The position numbers and the translations under genes were made by a program. A model generated the notes under the pieces. That model was not told where the DNA came from, made no database searches, and saw only the letters and a list, made by a program, of their open reading frames with translations. DNA of 64,000 nucleotides, taken from contig URCY01000001.1 in the NCBI GenBank assembly GCA_900546415.1, positions 36,410 through 100,409 of the forward strand. The letters run 5' to 3'. Shown here piece after piece: positions 11,244-20,715 of the stretch. The stretch's first letter is position 1. Each line of letters opens with the position of its first letter. This DNA comes from an uncultured Eubacteriales bacterium (lineage in GTDB: Bacteria > Bacillota > Clostridia > Oscillospirales > Oscillospiraceae).

Positions 11244-12233
11244 ATGACAAAATTTATCATCAAGCGACTGCTATACAGCGCTGTGATCTTGGTGGTTGTG
11301 ATGTTCATCGTCTACGCGCTGATGTATGCGATGCCGAACAACTATGTCGAGCAGCAGGCTCGCCAGCTTGCAACTCGCCCCGGCGCTACGAAGTCCTACC
11401 AGCAATGGCTGGACGATTTGAACGAGCAATACGGTATGGACGAGAATATCGTCTCCGGTTATTTTACATGGGTAAAGAATGCTTTGACAGGTAACTTCGG
11501 CGACAGCTGGAAGTGGTCGAAGCCTGTTCTGACCGAATTTAACGACACGGTTTGGATCAGCTTTATTCTGAGCCTTGTCGCCTTTATCTTTGAATTGCTG
11601 ATTGCGATCCCGCTTGGCATCTTGGCCGCACGGAAGCAGTATCAGGTCGCCGACTACACAGCGACGGTCATCTCCATGATCTGCATCTCGCTGCCGACCT
11701 TCTTCCTCGCGTGTCTGCTCAAGCTCGTCTTTGCAACGAAGCTCGGCTGGGTCGATTTCACCGGCATGACCAGCCGAAACTACCCGAAGCTCTCTGAATT
11801 CGGGAAAATTTTGGACGTTGGCAAGCATTTGATCTTGCCCGCAGTAACTTTGATTATTATCAGCATCGGCGGTCTGATGCGTTACACCAGAACCAATATG
11901 CTGGAAGTCCTGAATGCGGACTATATTCGCACGGCCCGTGCGAAGGGCGTTCCGGAAAAGAAGGTCATCAGCAAGCATGCCTTCCGCAACACCCTGATCC
12001 CGCTCGTTACCTCGCTCGGCGGCTCTCTGCCTTCGCTGTTCGGCGGCGCGCTCATCACCGAGACATTGTTTGGCATTCAGGGAATCGGCTTTGCCTCCTA
12101 TTATTCCATGGTCGAGGCGGACATTCCCTTCACAATGTTCTATCTTGCTTTCATCTCCCTGCTGACGCTGCTCGGCAACCTGCTGGCGGATATCCTCTAT
12201 GCAGTTGTTGACCCGCGCGTCCGTTTGAGCTAA
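11244..12233 (+). CDS. Oligopeptide ABC transporter permease, OppB/DppB type
   Basis: 329 residues with six hydrophobic helices. The first is at residues 9-30 and a large external loop follows. The EAA loop contacting the ATPases reads RTARAKGVPEKKVISKHAFRN. It ends with the DPRVRLS tail usual for DppB-like permeases. It lies 11 bp before the second permease. Confidence 0.93.
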   Translation: MTKFIIKRLLYSAVILVVVMFIVYALMYAMPNNYVEQQARQLATRPGATKSYQQWLDDLNEQYGMDENIVSGYFTWVKNALTGNFGDSWKWSKPVLTEFNDTVWISFILSLVAFIFELLIAIPLGILAARKQYQVADYTATVISMICISLPTFFLACLLKLVFATKLGWVDFTGMTSRNYPKLSEFGKILDVGKHLILPAVTLIIISIGGLMRYTRTNMLEVLNADYIRTARAKGVPEKKVISKHAFRNTLIPLVTSLGGSLPSLFGGALITETLFGIQGIGFASYYSMVEADIPFTMFYLAFISLLTLLGNLLADILYAVVDPRVRLS

Positions 12234-12244
12234 GGAGGGGTACC

Positions 12245-14296
12245 GTGGAAAGAAATCTGAATGAGATCCTCAAGGCCAAGGAAGAGCAGGAGGCGCTGAA
12301 GGAGAGAAAGGACGAGCAGATGCATCTGGACGATGCGGCGCGCGTGAAGATCATCTCCCCGGGTCGCCTGGTCGCCAAGCGCTTTGCGCGGAACCGCCTT
12401 GCGATCGTCGGCTCTGTGATCCTGATCATCATGTTTGTGTTCTCCTTCCTCTGCCCGATCTTTTACGGATGGGGTCAGACCGAGGTCGACTATAAATACG
12501 ATCACATCAATAAAAACTATGCCCTTGCAAAGGAAAACAGCGAATATCTGAGCTACCCGGTCGGCGACTCGCAGGTCGATTCTGCACTTGCAAACCGGAT
12601 GAATACCTACATCTCGGCAATGGAGAAGAACGGCGAAACGAGCATGACCGTTTTTGAAGACGGCACGTTCTATACCGTTGACTTCCTGTCGGACAAGATC
12701 TACGAGCTGAATCGCTATGATGCTGCGCCCGTCTGTGTGTTCGGCAGCTATACGGCCAAGATCGGCCGGTTCGCCTTCATCGGCAACACCTTCACCTATG
12801 AGGAAGGCGTCGAGTCGCTCGGCTCCGGCTTTGAGGCGGCCGTTGCACAGGCCACCGGTGCGGAGTTCGAGTATCGCGGCCAGACCTTTGTCAAGCAAAA
12901 GGCCGACGCACCCAAGACCTTCGACATTTATCTGAAGGTTTCCGACGCCTTTACCTATGATCCCTCCTTCACCGGCAGCGCCGATTTTGAAAAGGCTGCG
13001 CAGGGCGCGGCCGATGCAGGCAAGGGCAGCTTCGATTTTGAGGAGCAGACCTATTCCATCGGCGAGAACGACGGCATGTATGTGGTCGCTGCGCTGAACG
13101 ATCCGTCGCCCGTTCTTGTTTCGACGGAGTATTACTACGTCATGCAGGAGACCGGCGCGAAGGTCAGCGACGAGTTCCGCGTGAACTCCCTGATGGCGAT
13201 CGCTGAAAACAAGGGCTTTGAGGCCGACGGAGCGTCCTATACGGTCGGCAGCGAGGACGGGAATCCCGCGATCTACGACGCGGACGGCGCCCTTTATGCC
13301 GAGCTGAGCACCTTCGTGATCCGCCGCTATGACGGCAGCGACACCATGAATTACGACCTCAAGATGGCGATCCTCGATACCATCAGCAGCATGGAGGAGC
13401 TTGGCGAGGAGAAGCACGAGCTTGTCCACGAGCTTCCGAAGCAGTCCGAGGAGGACGGCTCCTATGTGCTCGACGACGAGGGCAACTACACCTATGAGGA
13501 CGCAACGCTGACGATCAACCGCAGAGGCAATCAGGAATACGTGATTACCTGCGACATGGTCAACTACCTCATCAACAACTACTGCACGCCGAATGCGCAT
13601 CACCTTCTCGGCACCGATGCCGACGGCTACGACGTGCTCGCGCGTATGATGTACGGCGGCCGTATCTCTCTGATGGTCGGCTTTGTCGTCGTGATCCTTG
13701 AGACCATCCTCGGCGTGATCATGGGCGGTTTGGCCGGCTACTTCGGCGGCGCCGTCGACAACATTATCATGCGTCTGGTCGACATTTTCTATTGCCTGCC
13801 GTCCATGCCGATCCTCATCATCCTCGGCGCAATGATGGACGCGCAGCGCTTCAGCACCTACGCCCGTCTGTTCGTTATGATGGCGTCTCTGGGCATCATG
13901 GGCTGGGCCGGCATCGCGCGTCTCGTGCGCGGCCAGATCCTGTCTCTGCGTGAGCAGGACTTCATGATCGCCGCGGAAGCCACCGGCGTGCGAGTCAGCC
14001 GCCGCATTTTCCGCCACCTCGTTCCGAACGTCATGCCGCAGCTGATCGTCACCGCGACCTCCGGCCTCGGCGGTATCATCATCACCGAGTCTACGCTGTC
14101 CTTCCTCGGCCTCGGCGTCAAGCATCCGCTTGCGACATGGGGCACGATGATCAACTCCGTTTCCAGTCAGGCGGCGTTGGAGCACTACTACTATATCTGG
14201 ATTCCGGTCGGTCTGCTGATCTGCCTGACGGTTATCGCCTTCAACTTCGTCGGCGACGGCCTGCGTGACGCATTCGACCCGAAGTCCAAGGAATAA
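12245..14296 (+). CDS. Oligopeptide ABC transporter permease, OppC type, with a giant external loop
   Basis: 683 residues, about twice the normal OppC length. TM1 (about 56-78) is followed by roughly 360 residues of hydrophilic sequence before the conserved HHLLGTDADGYDVLARMMYGG that normally comes about 50 residues after TM1. The remaining helices and the EAA loop (EATGVRVSRRIFRHLVPN) are normal. The loop is predicted outside, has many acidic and aromatic residues and repeated FxYxGxxF-like pieces (AEFEYRGQTFV, GSFDFEEQTYSI), and could act as an extra substrate- or receptor-contact domain. That function is inference. Confidence 0.9.
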   Translation: MERNLNEILKAKEEQEALKERKDEQMHLDDAARVKIISPGRLVAKRFARNRLAIVGSVILIIMFVFSFLCPIFYGWGQTEVDYKYDHINKNYALAKENSEYLSYPVGDSQVDSALANRMNTYISAMEKNGETSMTVFEDGTFYTVDFLSDKIYELNRYDAAPVCVFGSYTAKIGRFAFIGNTFTYEEGVESLGSGFEAAVAQATGAEFEYRGQTFVKQKADAPKTFDIYLKVSDAFTYDPSFTGSADFEKAAQGAADAGKGSFDFEEQTYSIGENDGMYVVAALNDPSPVLVSTEYYYVMQETGAKVSDEFRVNSLMAIAENKGFEADGASYTVGSEDGNPAIYDADGALYAELSTFVIRRYDGSDTMNYDLKMAILDTISSMEELGEEKHELVHELPKQSEEDGSYVLDDEGNYTYEDATLTINRRGNQEYVITCDMVNYLINNYCTPNAHHLLGTDADGYDVLARMMYGGRISLMVGFVVVILETILGVIMGGLAGYFGGAVDNIIMRLVDIFYCLPSMPILIILGAMMDAQRFSTYARLFVMMASLGIMGWAGIARLVRGQILSLREQDFMIAAEATGVRVSRRIFRHLVPNVMPQLIVTATSGLGGIIITESTLSFLGLGVKHPLATWGTMINSVSSQAALEHYYYIWIPVGLLICLTVIAFNFVGDGLRDAFDPKSKE

Positions 14297-14308
14297 GGAG
14301 GGAAAACC

Positions 14309-15520
14309 ATGGCTACAAACAGCAACGGCAAGGGTTCCTCCTATATTTCCGCGAAGGAATCCCGCAAAATCAGCAAAAAGAACCGCAAGATCACCATGCG
14401 GCTCGAAAAAGAGCATAAGCGCCTCGGGAAAGACCCCAAGAACTACACCGTTCGGATGAAGAACCCCAATAATGTTGTCGAATTCGACAATGTCTGCACC
14501 TATTTCTTCTCCGATATCGGCACCGTCCGCGCCGTTGACGGCGTGAGCTTCGACATTCCGAAGTGCTCGACCGTCGGCGTCGTCGGCGAGTCCGGCTGCG
14601 GAAAATCCGTCACCAGCCTGTCCCTGATGCAGCTTGTGCAGCGTCCGAAGGGTCAGACGGTCGCCGGTGAGATCCGCTTCCGCACGAGCGAGAGCGGCGA
14701 GGCCATCAACATCGTCAACGCGCCCGACTCGGTCATGCAGGATGTGCGCGGCAACCGCGTTTCGATGATCTTCCAGGAGCCGATGACCTCCCTGAACCCG
14801 GTCTTCCGCATCGGCGACCAGATCGACGAGGTTATCCGTCTGCACAACCCGCAGATGTCCGACGAGGACATCAAGAAGCGCGTGCTCGAGATGATCGATC
14901 TGGTCGGCATCGCCGACGCCGAGAGCATCTATCGCCGCTATCCGCACGAGCTGTCCGGCGGTATGCGTCAGCGTATTATGATCGCCATTGCGCTGGCCTG
15001 CAACCCCGAGCTGATCATTGCCGACGAGCCGACCACAGCGCTCGACGTGACGATCCAGGCGCAGATCCTCGATCTGCTGCGCGAGCTGAAGAATAAGATC
15101 AACTCCTCCATCATGCTCATCACGCACGACCTCGGCGTCGTTGCGAGCATGGCGGACTATGTGGTCGTTATGTACTCCGGCCGTGTGGTCGAAAAGGGCA
15201 CCGCAGAGGATATTTTCCACCATCCGGCGCATCCTTATACCATCGGCCTGATGCGCTCGAAGCCGGTCGTCGGTAAGAAGGTCGACGAGCTTTACAATAT
15301 CCCCGGCAGCGTTCCGAACCCGGTCGACATGCCGAACTACTGCTATTTCCGCGATCGCTGCGAGATGCGCGACCAGTGCAGCGGACGCTGTGACGGCGTC
15401 TATCCGCCTGAGATCCGCATTTCCGACACGCACATCGTCTCGTGCTATCGCTTCTTTGACGAGGGCGAAGTGCTTGAGTACCCGAAAGCCTTGAACGAGG
15501 AGGAACTGTTCCATGAGTAA
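14309..15520 (+). CDS. Oligopeptide ABC transporter ATP-binding protein, OppD type
   Basis: 403 residues. A basic 60-residue N-terminal extension precedes the ABC domain. Walker A is GESGCGKSV at about residue 93, the signature is LSGGMRQR, and Walker B is [13 protein letters not shown]. The C-terminal oligopeptide-type domain has the Cys-rich iron-sulphur-like motif [13 protein letters not shown]. It overlaps the next ATPase gene by 8 bp. Confidence 0.95.
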   Translation: MATNSNGKGSSYISAKESRKISKKNRKITMRLEKEHKRLGKDPKNYTVRMKNPNNVVEFDNVCTYFFSDIGTVRAVDGVSFDIPKCSTVGVVGESGCGKSVTSLSLMQLVQRPKGQTVAGEIRFRTSESGEAINIVNAPDSVMQDVRGNRVSMIFQEPMTSLNPVFRIGDQIDEVIRLHNPQMSDEDIKKRVLEMIDLVGIADAESIYRRYPHELSGGMRQRIMIAIALACNPELIIADEPTTALDVTIQAQILDLLRELKNKINSSIMLITHDLGVVASMADYVVVMYSGRVVEKGTAEDIFHHPAHPYTIGLMRSKPVVGKKVDELYNIPGSVPNPVDMPNYCYFRDRCEMRDQCSGRCDGVYPPEIRISDTHIVSCYRFFDEGEVLEYPKALNEEELFHE

Positions 15521-16634
15521 GACAGAGATCCGTGACGAATACTTTGCTCAGAGCTTTGACGGTGCGGAAAAAGACCCCGACAACCTCCTTGTTGTCAAAA
15601 ACCTCTATAAGTATTTCCCGATCAAGTCCTCCTTCTTCCGCAGGACGATCGGCAATGTCAAGGCCGTCGACGGCGTCTCGTTTATGATCAAGCGCGGCAC
15701 GACGATGGGACTGGTCGGCGAGTCCGGCTGCGGCAAGTCCACGGTCGGTCGTACCATCCTGCGTCTTCAGGACAAGACTGCCGGCGAGGTGTTCTTCAAC
15801 GGCGTCGATATTTTCAAGCTTTCGAAGGACGAGCTGCGCGCCATTCGCCCGCAGATCCAGATCATTTTCCAGGATCCGTATTCCAGCCTGTCTCCGCGTA
15901 TGCCGATCGGCGAGATCATTGCCGAGGGTGTCCGCGAGCACAACCTTGTGCCGCATGACGAGGTTGACGCCTACGTTGCGCGGATCATGCGCGCCTGCGG
16001 TCTGCACGAGTATTACCGCGACCGCTATCCGCATGAGTTCTCCGGCGGCCAGCGTCAGAGAATCTGCATCGCGCGCGCCCTTGCGCTGAACCCGGATTTC
16101 ATCCTCTGCGACGAGCCGGTCTCTGCGCTGGACGTCTCGATCCAGGCGCAGGTCATCAATCTGCTGCGGGATCTTCAGAAGGAATTCAACCTGACCTACC
16201 TGTTCATCTCGCATGACCTCTCCGTCGTTGAGCACATCTCCGACACGGTCGGCGTGATGTACCTCGGCAATCTGGTCGAGTATTCCTCGACGGACAAGGT
16301 CTTTGCCCATCCGCTGCATCCCTACACCGAGGCGCTGTTCTCGGCTATCCCGGTGCCGGATCCGGATTACAAGATGAACCGCATCATCCTTCAGGGCAGC
16401 ATCCCGTCCCCGAGCAATCCGCCCGCAGGCTGCAAGTTCCACACGCGCTGCTCGAAGTGCATGGAGGTCTGCAAGTACTGCGCGCCGGACTTCCGCGAGG
16501 TCGAGCCGGGTCACTTCTGCGCCTGTCACCTCTACGACGAGGCGCCGCGTCAGGCCGAGTTTGAGGCCGAGATGCGCGAGTTGAAGCAGAACGAGAAGAA
16601 GTCGGAGAAGAAATCTGAGAAGAAGGACAAGTAA
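15513..16634 (+). CDS. Oligopeptide ABC transporter ATP-binding protein, OppF type
   Basis: 373 residues. Walker A is [11 protein letters not shown], the signature FSGGQRQR, and Walker [14 protein letters not shown]. The C-terminal oligopeptide domain has [14 protein letters not shown]. The last 20 residues are a Lys/Glu-rich tail ([12 protein letters not shown]), outside the usual family end. It partners the OppD-type ATPase. Confidence 0.95.
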   Translation: MSKTEIRDEYFAQSFDGAEKDPDNLLVVKNLYKYFPIKSSFFRRTIGNVKAVDGVSFMIKRGTTMGLVGESGCGKSTVGRTILRLQDKTAGEVFFNGVDIFKLSKDELRAIRPQIQIIFQDPYSSLSPRMPIGEIIAEGVREHNLVPHDEVDAYVARIMRACGLHEYYRDRYPHEFSGGQRQRICIARALALNPDFILCDEPVSALDVSIQAQVINLLRDLQKEFNLTYLFISHDLSVVEHISDTVGVMYLGNLVEYSSTDKVFAHPLHPYTEALFSAIPVPDPDYKMNRIILQGSIPSPSNPPAGCKFHTRCSKCMEVCKYCAPDFREVEPGHFCACHLYDEAPRQAEFEAEMRELKQNEKKSEKKSEKKDK

Positions 16635-16677
16635 TTCTTTTTGATCGCCCCACCCTGTGATTGGAAAGGAGAACCGA

Positions 16678-16929
16678 ATGGCAAAGAAGAAAAGGCAATA
16701 CGACGATGACGACGGCCGCGTGATCGCCCCGATGAACGTCGAGGGGATGCCGTGGTATCATAAGTCTGAACCCAAGGACTCCGGTGACAAAAAGGAGCCG
16801 GTCAAGCTTTCTTTTGGCGAGACGCTCGCCATGCTCGGCGGCGTTTTGAAAGCGGCACTGCTGGTCGGGCTGGTCTTCTTCGGCGCATTTGCGCTTGTGA
16901 TCCTCTTCATTCAGTTCGTGCTTGGTTGA
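16678..16929 (+). CDS. Small single-pass membrane protein at the end of the opp operon
   Basis: 83 residues from the ATG at 16678, which has AAGGAG about 7 nt upstream; an in-frame ATG at 16657 lacks one. A charged cytoplasmic half (MAKKKRQYDDDDGRV) with a WYHK motif is followed by one membrane helix at about residues 52-80. The family is not recognised. Position 43 bp after the OppF-type gene and before the terminator suggests it belongs to the transporter unit. Confidence 0.7.
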   Translation: MAKKKRQYDDDDGRVIAPMNVEGMPWYHKSEPKDSGDKKEPVKLSFGETLAMLGGVLKAALLVGLVFFGAFALVILFIQFVLG

Positions 16930-16948
16930 CTTCCATTCTTCAAAAAAA

Positions 16949-16976
16949 CGGTGCAGGAGCTTCCTGCACCGTTTTT
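16949..16976 (+). terminator. Intrinsic terminator of the opp operon
   Basis: A perfect 10-bp stem CGGTGCAGGA/TCCTGCACCG with a 3-nt loop and TTTTT. A run of seven A before it makes it usable in both directions. Confidence 0.92.
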
Positions 16977-17084
16977 GCACGTTTGCCATTCTGAAAAGCT
17001 GCCGCAGCTGCCGACGGGCATACGCTTCCCGTGCAGGCTCGGCGTATACCTCACGTTCTGCTAAGCCTCGGGCGCAGATGACAG

Positions 17085-17123
17085 CAGAGAAAAAACAGCC
17101 GCTTGGAAAATCGTCCAAGCGGC
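17085..17123 (-). terminator. Intrinsic terminator of the LCP gene
   Basis: On the minus strand GCCGCTTGGA pairs with TCCAAGCGGC around a 6-nt loop, followed by TGTTTTTTCTC. It faces the opp terminator. The 100 bp between them show nothing else. Confidence 0.88.
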
Positions 17124-17143
17124 GCTTTTAAAGAAAACGGCGG

Positions 17144-18502
17144 TCAGTCGTGATACCCGGAGATATACAGATCCTCGTAGAGATAGCGATAGATATAATC
17201 ACTGGCGCGGTTGAGATCATAAACGGTGTAGAAGAACTGCTCCTGCCCCATGATGCCGCCCCAGAAATCCACGTGCTCGAGCAGCGCCTCCTGCTCCACG
17301 CTGTAGCCGCCCTGCGCGACCTCGGCGGCGATCTCCGTCAGGGTCGAGGCATCGAAGGAGGTCTTGCACATGCCGAGGCAATTGCGGATGAAGGACGGGT
17401 AGCTTGTGACGGGCATATCGAGCACCGATTCCATCAGCGAGACGAGCACCTCGCGCTGACGGCCTGTGCGGTTGATCTCGGTGTCGTCTGCCGTGCTCTT
17501 GCGCGTGCGCGCAAAGCCGACGGCCGCCTTGCCGTCAAGGTGGTTCCTGCCGACCTGAAAGCTGCCGTAGCTGCTCAGATAGCGCACCTCGGCCTCGTTC
17601 AGCTCAACGTCCACGCCGCCGACGTAATCGATGATGTCGGCAAGCTGATCAAAGTCGACCGCAATGTAATCCTGAACGTTCAGACAGAAATTCTTATTGA
17701 TCGTCGAAATGGCAAGCTCCGGGCCGCCCCAGACATAGGCGTAGCCCATGCGCGCATATGTGCCAAAGATCGGAATTATGGCGTAGGTATCGCGGCCAAG
17801 GGAGAGCAGCTTGACCTTGCGGTGCGCGCGGTCGACCGAGCAGAGAATGATCGAATCCGACGCGCCGCGCTCGTCCAGACCGAACAGGAGATAGTTCGAG
17901 ACGCGGTTGGCCGAGTCGTAAAGATAGCTCTTGCCCTCGGGCGCGTCGCCCTCCATGAGCTTGGCGGCGTCGGGCGGAAGCTCCTCGGGTGGGACGGTGT
18001 CGAATTTGACCTCCGTCCGCTTCAGCCGGGCGGCAATCTCCTCGTAGGACAGCACGGTCGACGGCTCGGTGCTCTCGCGCAGGACCTCGCCGTTCTCACC
18101 CGTCTGCGCGACGTGCAGATCCTCGGCGCTCAGCTCGCGAAAGGCGGCGTCATGCTGCATCCGGCCGAACATATATTGGTAGACCCAAATCGCGCTGCCC
18201 GATCCAACGAGCAGCAGCACCGCCAGCAGCAGCGCCGGGACGGCTGCTCCCTTGCGCTGCCGCCGACTGAAAAAGGCAACGAGCGCACAGATCAGCGCCA
18301 GAAGCGAAAGCCCCGCGCAGGCAAGGACTGCAAGCTTGAGCAGACGGATCAGCGTGGCGTTGAGCGTGCCCTGACGGAAGGACAGCAGCGCATAAGCGCC
18401 AACGCCCAGAAGCAGACAAAGCGCGATCACGGAAAAGACCAGCGCGGTTTTCGATGCGCCGCCGGAACGCTCCGATTTGCGGCGATCAGCTTGCTTTGCC
18501 AT
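17144..18502 (-). CDS. LytR-CpsA-Psr (LCP) family cell-wall glycopolymer ligase
   Basis: 452 residues. LCP proteins attach teichoic-acid or capsule-type polymers to peptidoglycan from lipid carriers. A basic N-terminus is followed by three hydrophobic helices (about 20-45, 55-75 and 90-112) instead of the usual one. The extracellular LCP domain starts near NYLLFGLDERG, with LSLGRDTYAIIP and the arginine-rich FARTRKSTADDTEINRTGRQ that binds the polyprenyl pyrophosphate. AAGGAG precedes the ATG. It is transcribed alone from its own promoter. Confidence 0.92.
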   Translation of the reverse strand: MAKQADRRKSERSGGASKTALVFSVIALCLLLGVGAYALLSFRQGTLNATLIRLLKLAVLACAGLSLLALICALVAFFSRRQRKGAAVPALLLAVLLLVGSGSAIWVYQYMFGRMQHDAAFRELSAEDLHVAQTGENGEVLRESTEPSTVLSYEEIAARLKRTEVKFDTVPPEELPPDAAKLMEGDAPEGKSYLYDSANRVSNYLLFGLDERGASDSIILCSVDRAHRKVKLLSLGRDTYAIIPIFGTYARMGYAYVWGGPELAISTINKNFCLNVQDYIAVDFDQLADIIDYVGGVDVELNEAEVRYLSSYGSFQVGRNHLDGKAAVGFARTRKSTADDTEINRTGRQREVLVSLMESVLDMPVTSYPSFIRNCLGMCKTSFDASTLTEIAAEVAQGGYSVEQEALLEHVDFWGGIMGQEQFFYTVYDLNRASDYIYRYLYEDLYISGYHD

Positions 18503-18550
18503 GAGTATCTCTCCTTATCTTTCAATTTGTGACGGTTTTGCATTTTGGTC

Positions 18551-18579
18551 AGTATAGCATGGTTTGCAAAAAAAATCAA
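18551..18579 (-). promoter_or_regulatory. Promoter of the LCP gene
   Basis: Read on the minus strand: TTGATT, 17-nt spacer, TATACT, about 50 bp before the LCP start codon. Confidence 0.75.
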
Positions 18580-18664
18580 GCCGTTCGGCCGTTCGGGGCG
18601 GCCGCCGTGCAAAATGCCTAAATAGCCCTGACAAACTTTGTGTGTTTTGGCAAAAGAAAAAGCC

Positions 18665-18693
18665 TTGCGAAATCCGCTGTTTTTCGATATAAT
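18665..18693 (+). promoter_or_regulatory. Promoter of the ssnA-ygfK operon
   Basis: TTGCGA at 18665-18670, a 17-nt spacer and a perfect TATAAT at 18688-18693. Transcription should start near 18700, giving a leader of about 140 nt before ssnA. Confidence 0.8.
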
Positions 18694-18699
18694 AAAGTC

Positions 18700-18839
18700 A
18701 GAATTAAAGAATGATAGCTGCAACGAAGTGCTTCGCGCACGGGCTTCTGACTATCACTCAGGGTTTCTTGAGTGGAGATGTTGAACGATGTTCTGCATCC
18801 CCATTTTTTGTTATCCGGAACACATAAGGAGGCTATTTT
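18700..18839 (+). promoter_or_regulatory. Structured 5' leader of ssnA with internal terminator (riboswitch or attenuator candidate)
   Basis: In order: TGATAG (18712-18717) pairs with CTATCA (18751-18756), enclosing a CGAA-GTGC-TTCG hairpin; CACTCA (18755-18760) pairs with TGAGTG (18769-18774); then GATG-TT-GAAC-GAT-GTTC-TG-CATC (18777-18799) forms a hairpin directly followed by TTTTTT (18804-18809). The last part is an intrinsic terminator placed 30 bp before the AGGAGG of ssnA, which implies conditional read-through. The first two stems share CA at 18755-18756, so they can compete. I could not match it to the purine-riboswitch consensus. Confidence 0.65.
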
Positions 18840-20198
18840 ATGTACATTCTTGCAAACGGACGTCTCATCACGCGCGACCCCTCCAACGGCTATATCAAGG
18901 ACGGCGGCGTCGTCATTGACGGCACCAAGATCAAAGAGGTCGGCGAGACTGCGGCGCTGCGGGCGAAGTATCCCGAGGCCGAGTTCCTCGACGCCAAGGG
19001 CGGCGTCATCATGCCGGCGTTCATCAATGCACATACGCATATCTATTCCGCCCTGGCGCGCGGCCTTTCCATCAAGGGCTATAACGCCGACAACTTCTAC
19101 GACGTGCTCGACGGCCAGTGGTGGGCGATCGACCGCAAGCTGATGCTCGGCGGCACCCGCGCCTCGGCCGACGCGCTGTTCATCGACTGCATCAAGCAGG
19201 GCGTGACCACCGTGTTCGACCATCACGCCTCCTATGGCGAGATCCCCGGCTCGCTGCACACCATTGCGGAGTCTGCCAAGAAGTTCGGCATCCGCTCCTG
19301 CCTGTGCTACGAGGTCTCCGACCGCGACGGCGAGGAGAAGTGCCTGCAGGCCATTCAGGAAAACGCCGACTTCATCACCGAATGCGAAAAGAACCGCGAC
19401 CCGATGCTTGCGGCCATGTTCGGCGGCCACGCGCTCTTCACGATCTCCGACAAGACCTTTGACCGCATGGTCGAGGCCAACAACGGCCGCACGGGCTTCC
19501 ACATCCACGTTTCCGAGGGCATGAACGACGTCTACGACTCCCTGCAAAATTACGGCCGCCGCCCCGTGCAGCGCCTGCAGGATCACGGCATCCTCGGCCC
19601 GAAGACCATTCTCGGCCACTGTATCCACGTCAACAGCGCCGAGATCGAGATCATCAAGAGCACGGGCACGATGGTCGTCAATAACCCCGAGTCCAACATG
19701 GGCAACGCCGTCGGCACCTGCCCGGTGCTCCCGCTTTATAAGAACGGCATCCTGCTCGGCCTCGGCACCGACGCCTATACCAACGACATGCTCGAGTCGA
19801 TCAAGGTCGCGCTCATCGCGCAGAAGCAGAACGCCTGCCTGCCGAACGTCGGCTGGTGCGAGGTCACGGACATGCTCTTCAAGAACAACGCCAGGATCGG
19901 CGCGAAGTACTTCCCGGACGAGCTGGGCGTTCTGAAGGCCGGTGCGGCCGCCGACGTAATCGTCATGGACTACAAGCCGTTCACGCCGTTCTCCGACGCC
20001 AACATCGACGGCCACATCCTCTTCGGCATGACCGGCCGCCAGTGCCAGACCACCATTGCCAACGGCAAGCTGCTGATGAAGGATCGCGAGCTGGTCGGCA
20101 TCGACGAGGAGGCCGAGAATGCGCACATCCTCGAGCAGTCCGAAAAGCTCTGGGGCGACCTGAACCACTGCCGCTATAATGCCGACGGTGAGTGCTAA
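18840..20198 (+). CDS. ssnA: Putative aminohydrolase SsnA
   Basis: 452 residues, an amidohydrolase-superfamily protein related to guanine and chlorohydrolase-type deaminases. Metal ligands are seen in INAHTHIYSALARG (His65, His67), in ILGHCIHVNSAEI and in the late GLGTDAYTNDM. SsnA is known from purine-catabolic and selenium-dependent molybdenum hydroxylase gene neighbourhoods, and in gut anaerobes it is part of the purine/urate degradation gene set. The true substrate is not established by sequence. AAGGAGG lies 7 nt before the ATG. ygfK follows in the same operon. Confidence 0.92.
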   Translation: MYILANGRLITRDPSNGYIKDGGVVIDGTKIKEVGETAALRAKYPEAEFLDAKGGVIMPAFINAHTHIYSALARGLSIKGYNADNFYDVLDGQWWAIDRKLMLGGTRASADALFIDCIKQGVTTVFDHHASYGEIPGSLHTIAESAKKFGIRSCLCYEVSDRDGEEKCLQAIQENADFITECEKNRDPMLAAMFGGHALFTISDKTFDRMVEANNGRTGFHIHVSEGMNDVYDSLQNYGRRPVQRLQDHGILGPKTILGHCIHVNSAEIEIIKSTGTMVVNNPESNMGNAVGTCPVLPLYKNGILLGLGTDAYTNDMLESIKVALIAQKQNACLPNVGWCEVTDMLFKNNARIGAKYFPDELGVLKAGAAADVIVMDYKPFTPFSDANIDGHILFGMTGRQCQTTIANGKLLMKDRELVGIDEEAENAHILEQSEKLWGDLNHCRYNADGEC

Positions 20199-20673
20199 GC
20201 AGGGAGGAGCAAACGCCCATAACGGGCTTCGCATCCCGAATTTCAGGCCCCGGCAGCGCGCCGCGCAGGTCGTCCTGCTGGCGGTGCTGCTCTGCGGCCT
20301 CAGCGGCGAGCTGGTGCACCTGCTCTGGCCGACGCTTCTGACCGGCAAGCTGCGCTATCTGCATCTGCTCGCGCCGATGGAAGCGCTCCCGCGGAGCTGG
20401 CCGCTCCTGCGTCTGCCGCTGCTGCTTCTGCTTGCGCTCCCGCTCGTCGGCTGGGGGCTGATCTCCGCCGGGAGGCCGCGCGCAAGGCTTTTGATCGTCT
20501 TCCCGCTCGGCGCGGCGGTGATCCTTGATCTTTGCTTCATGTTTCTTCACGCCATCCGCGGCGCAGCCCGCTGGATGCCCGCAGAGCTCGGCTTCGCCGT
20601 GCTGGAGGGGCTGCCGCTGCTGGGCTATGCGGTTCTTGTGCTGCTTTGCCTGCGTTATTGGCAGCCGAAATAA
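20179..20673 (+). CDS. Hydrophobic membrane protein between ssnA and ygfK
   Basis: 164 residues if translated from the ATG at 20179, which overlaps the ssnA end by 20 bp; a GTG at 20188 is an alternative. The GGGAGGAG at 20201 is not followed by a usual start, so the N-terminus is uncertain. Four hydrophobic segments (about 30-52, 70-92, 98-120 and 133-158). No family recognised. Its place between two genes that normally travel together may mean a role in the same pathway, such as a transporter component, but that is only context. Confidence 0.6.
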   Translation: MPTVSAKQGGANAHNGLRIPNFRPRQRAAQVVLLAVLLCGLSGELVHLLWPTLLTGKLRYLHLLAPMEALPRSWPLLRLPLLLLLALPLVGWGLISAGRPRARLLIVFPLGAAVILDLCFMFLHAIRGAARWMPAELGFAVLEGLPLLGYAVLVLLCLRYWQPK

Positions 20674-20715
20674 CGGGAAGGCCGCGCTTCCCGGACAATT
20701 TAGGAGGTTTCATCC

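Noticed and set aside
12230..15514. A 1094-codon antisense frame across the opp permease and ATPase genes
   Set aside because: Same compositional shadow effect; the plus strand encodes unmistakable ABC transporter components.
18700..18776. Guanine/adenine-type purine riboswitch
   Set aside because: The conserved three-way-junction sequences and loop-loop bases of that class are not found; only the general placement before purine genes fits.
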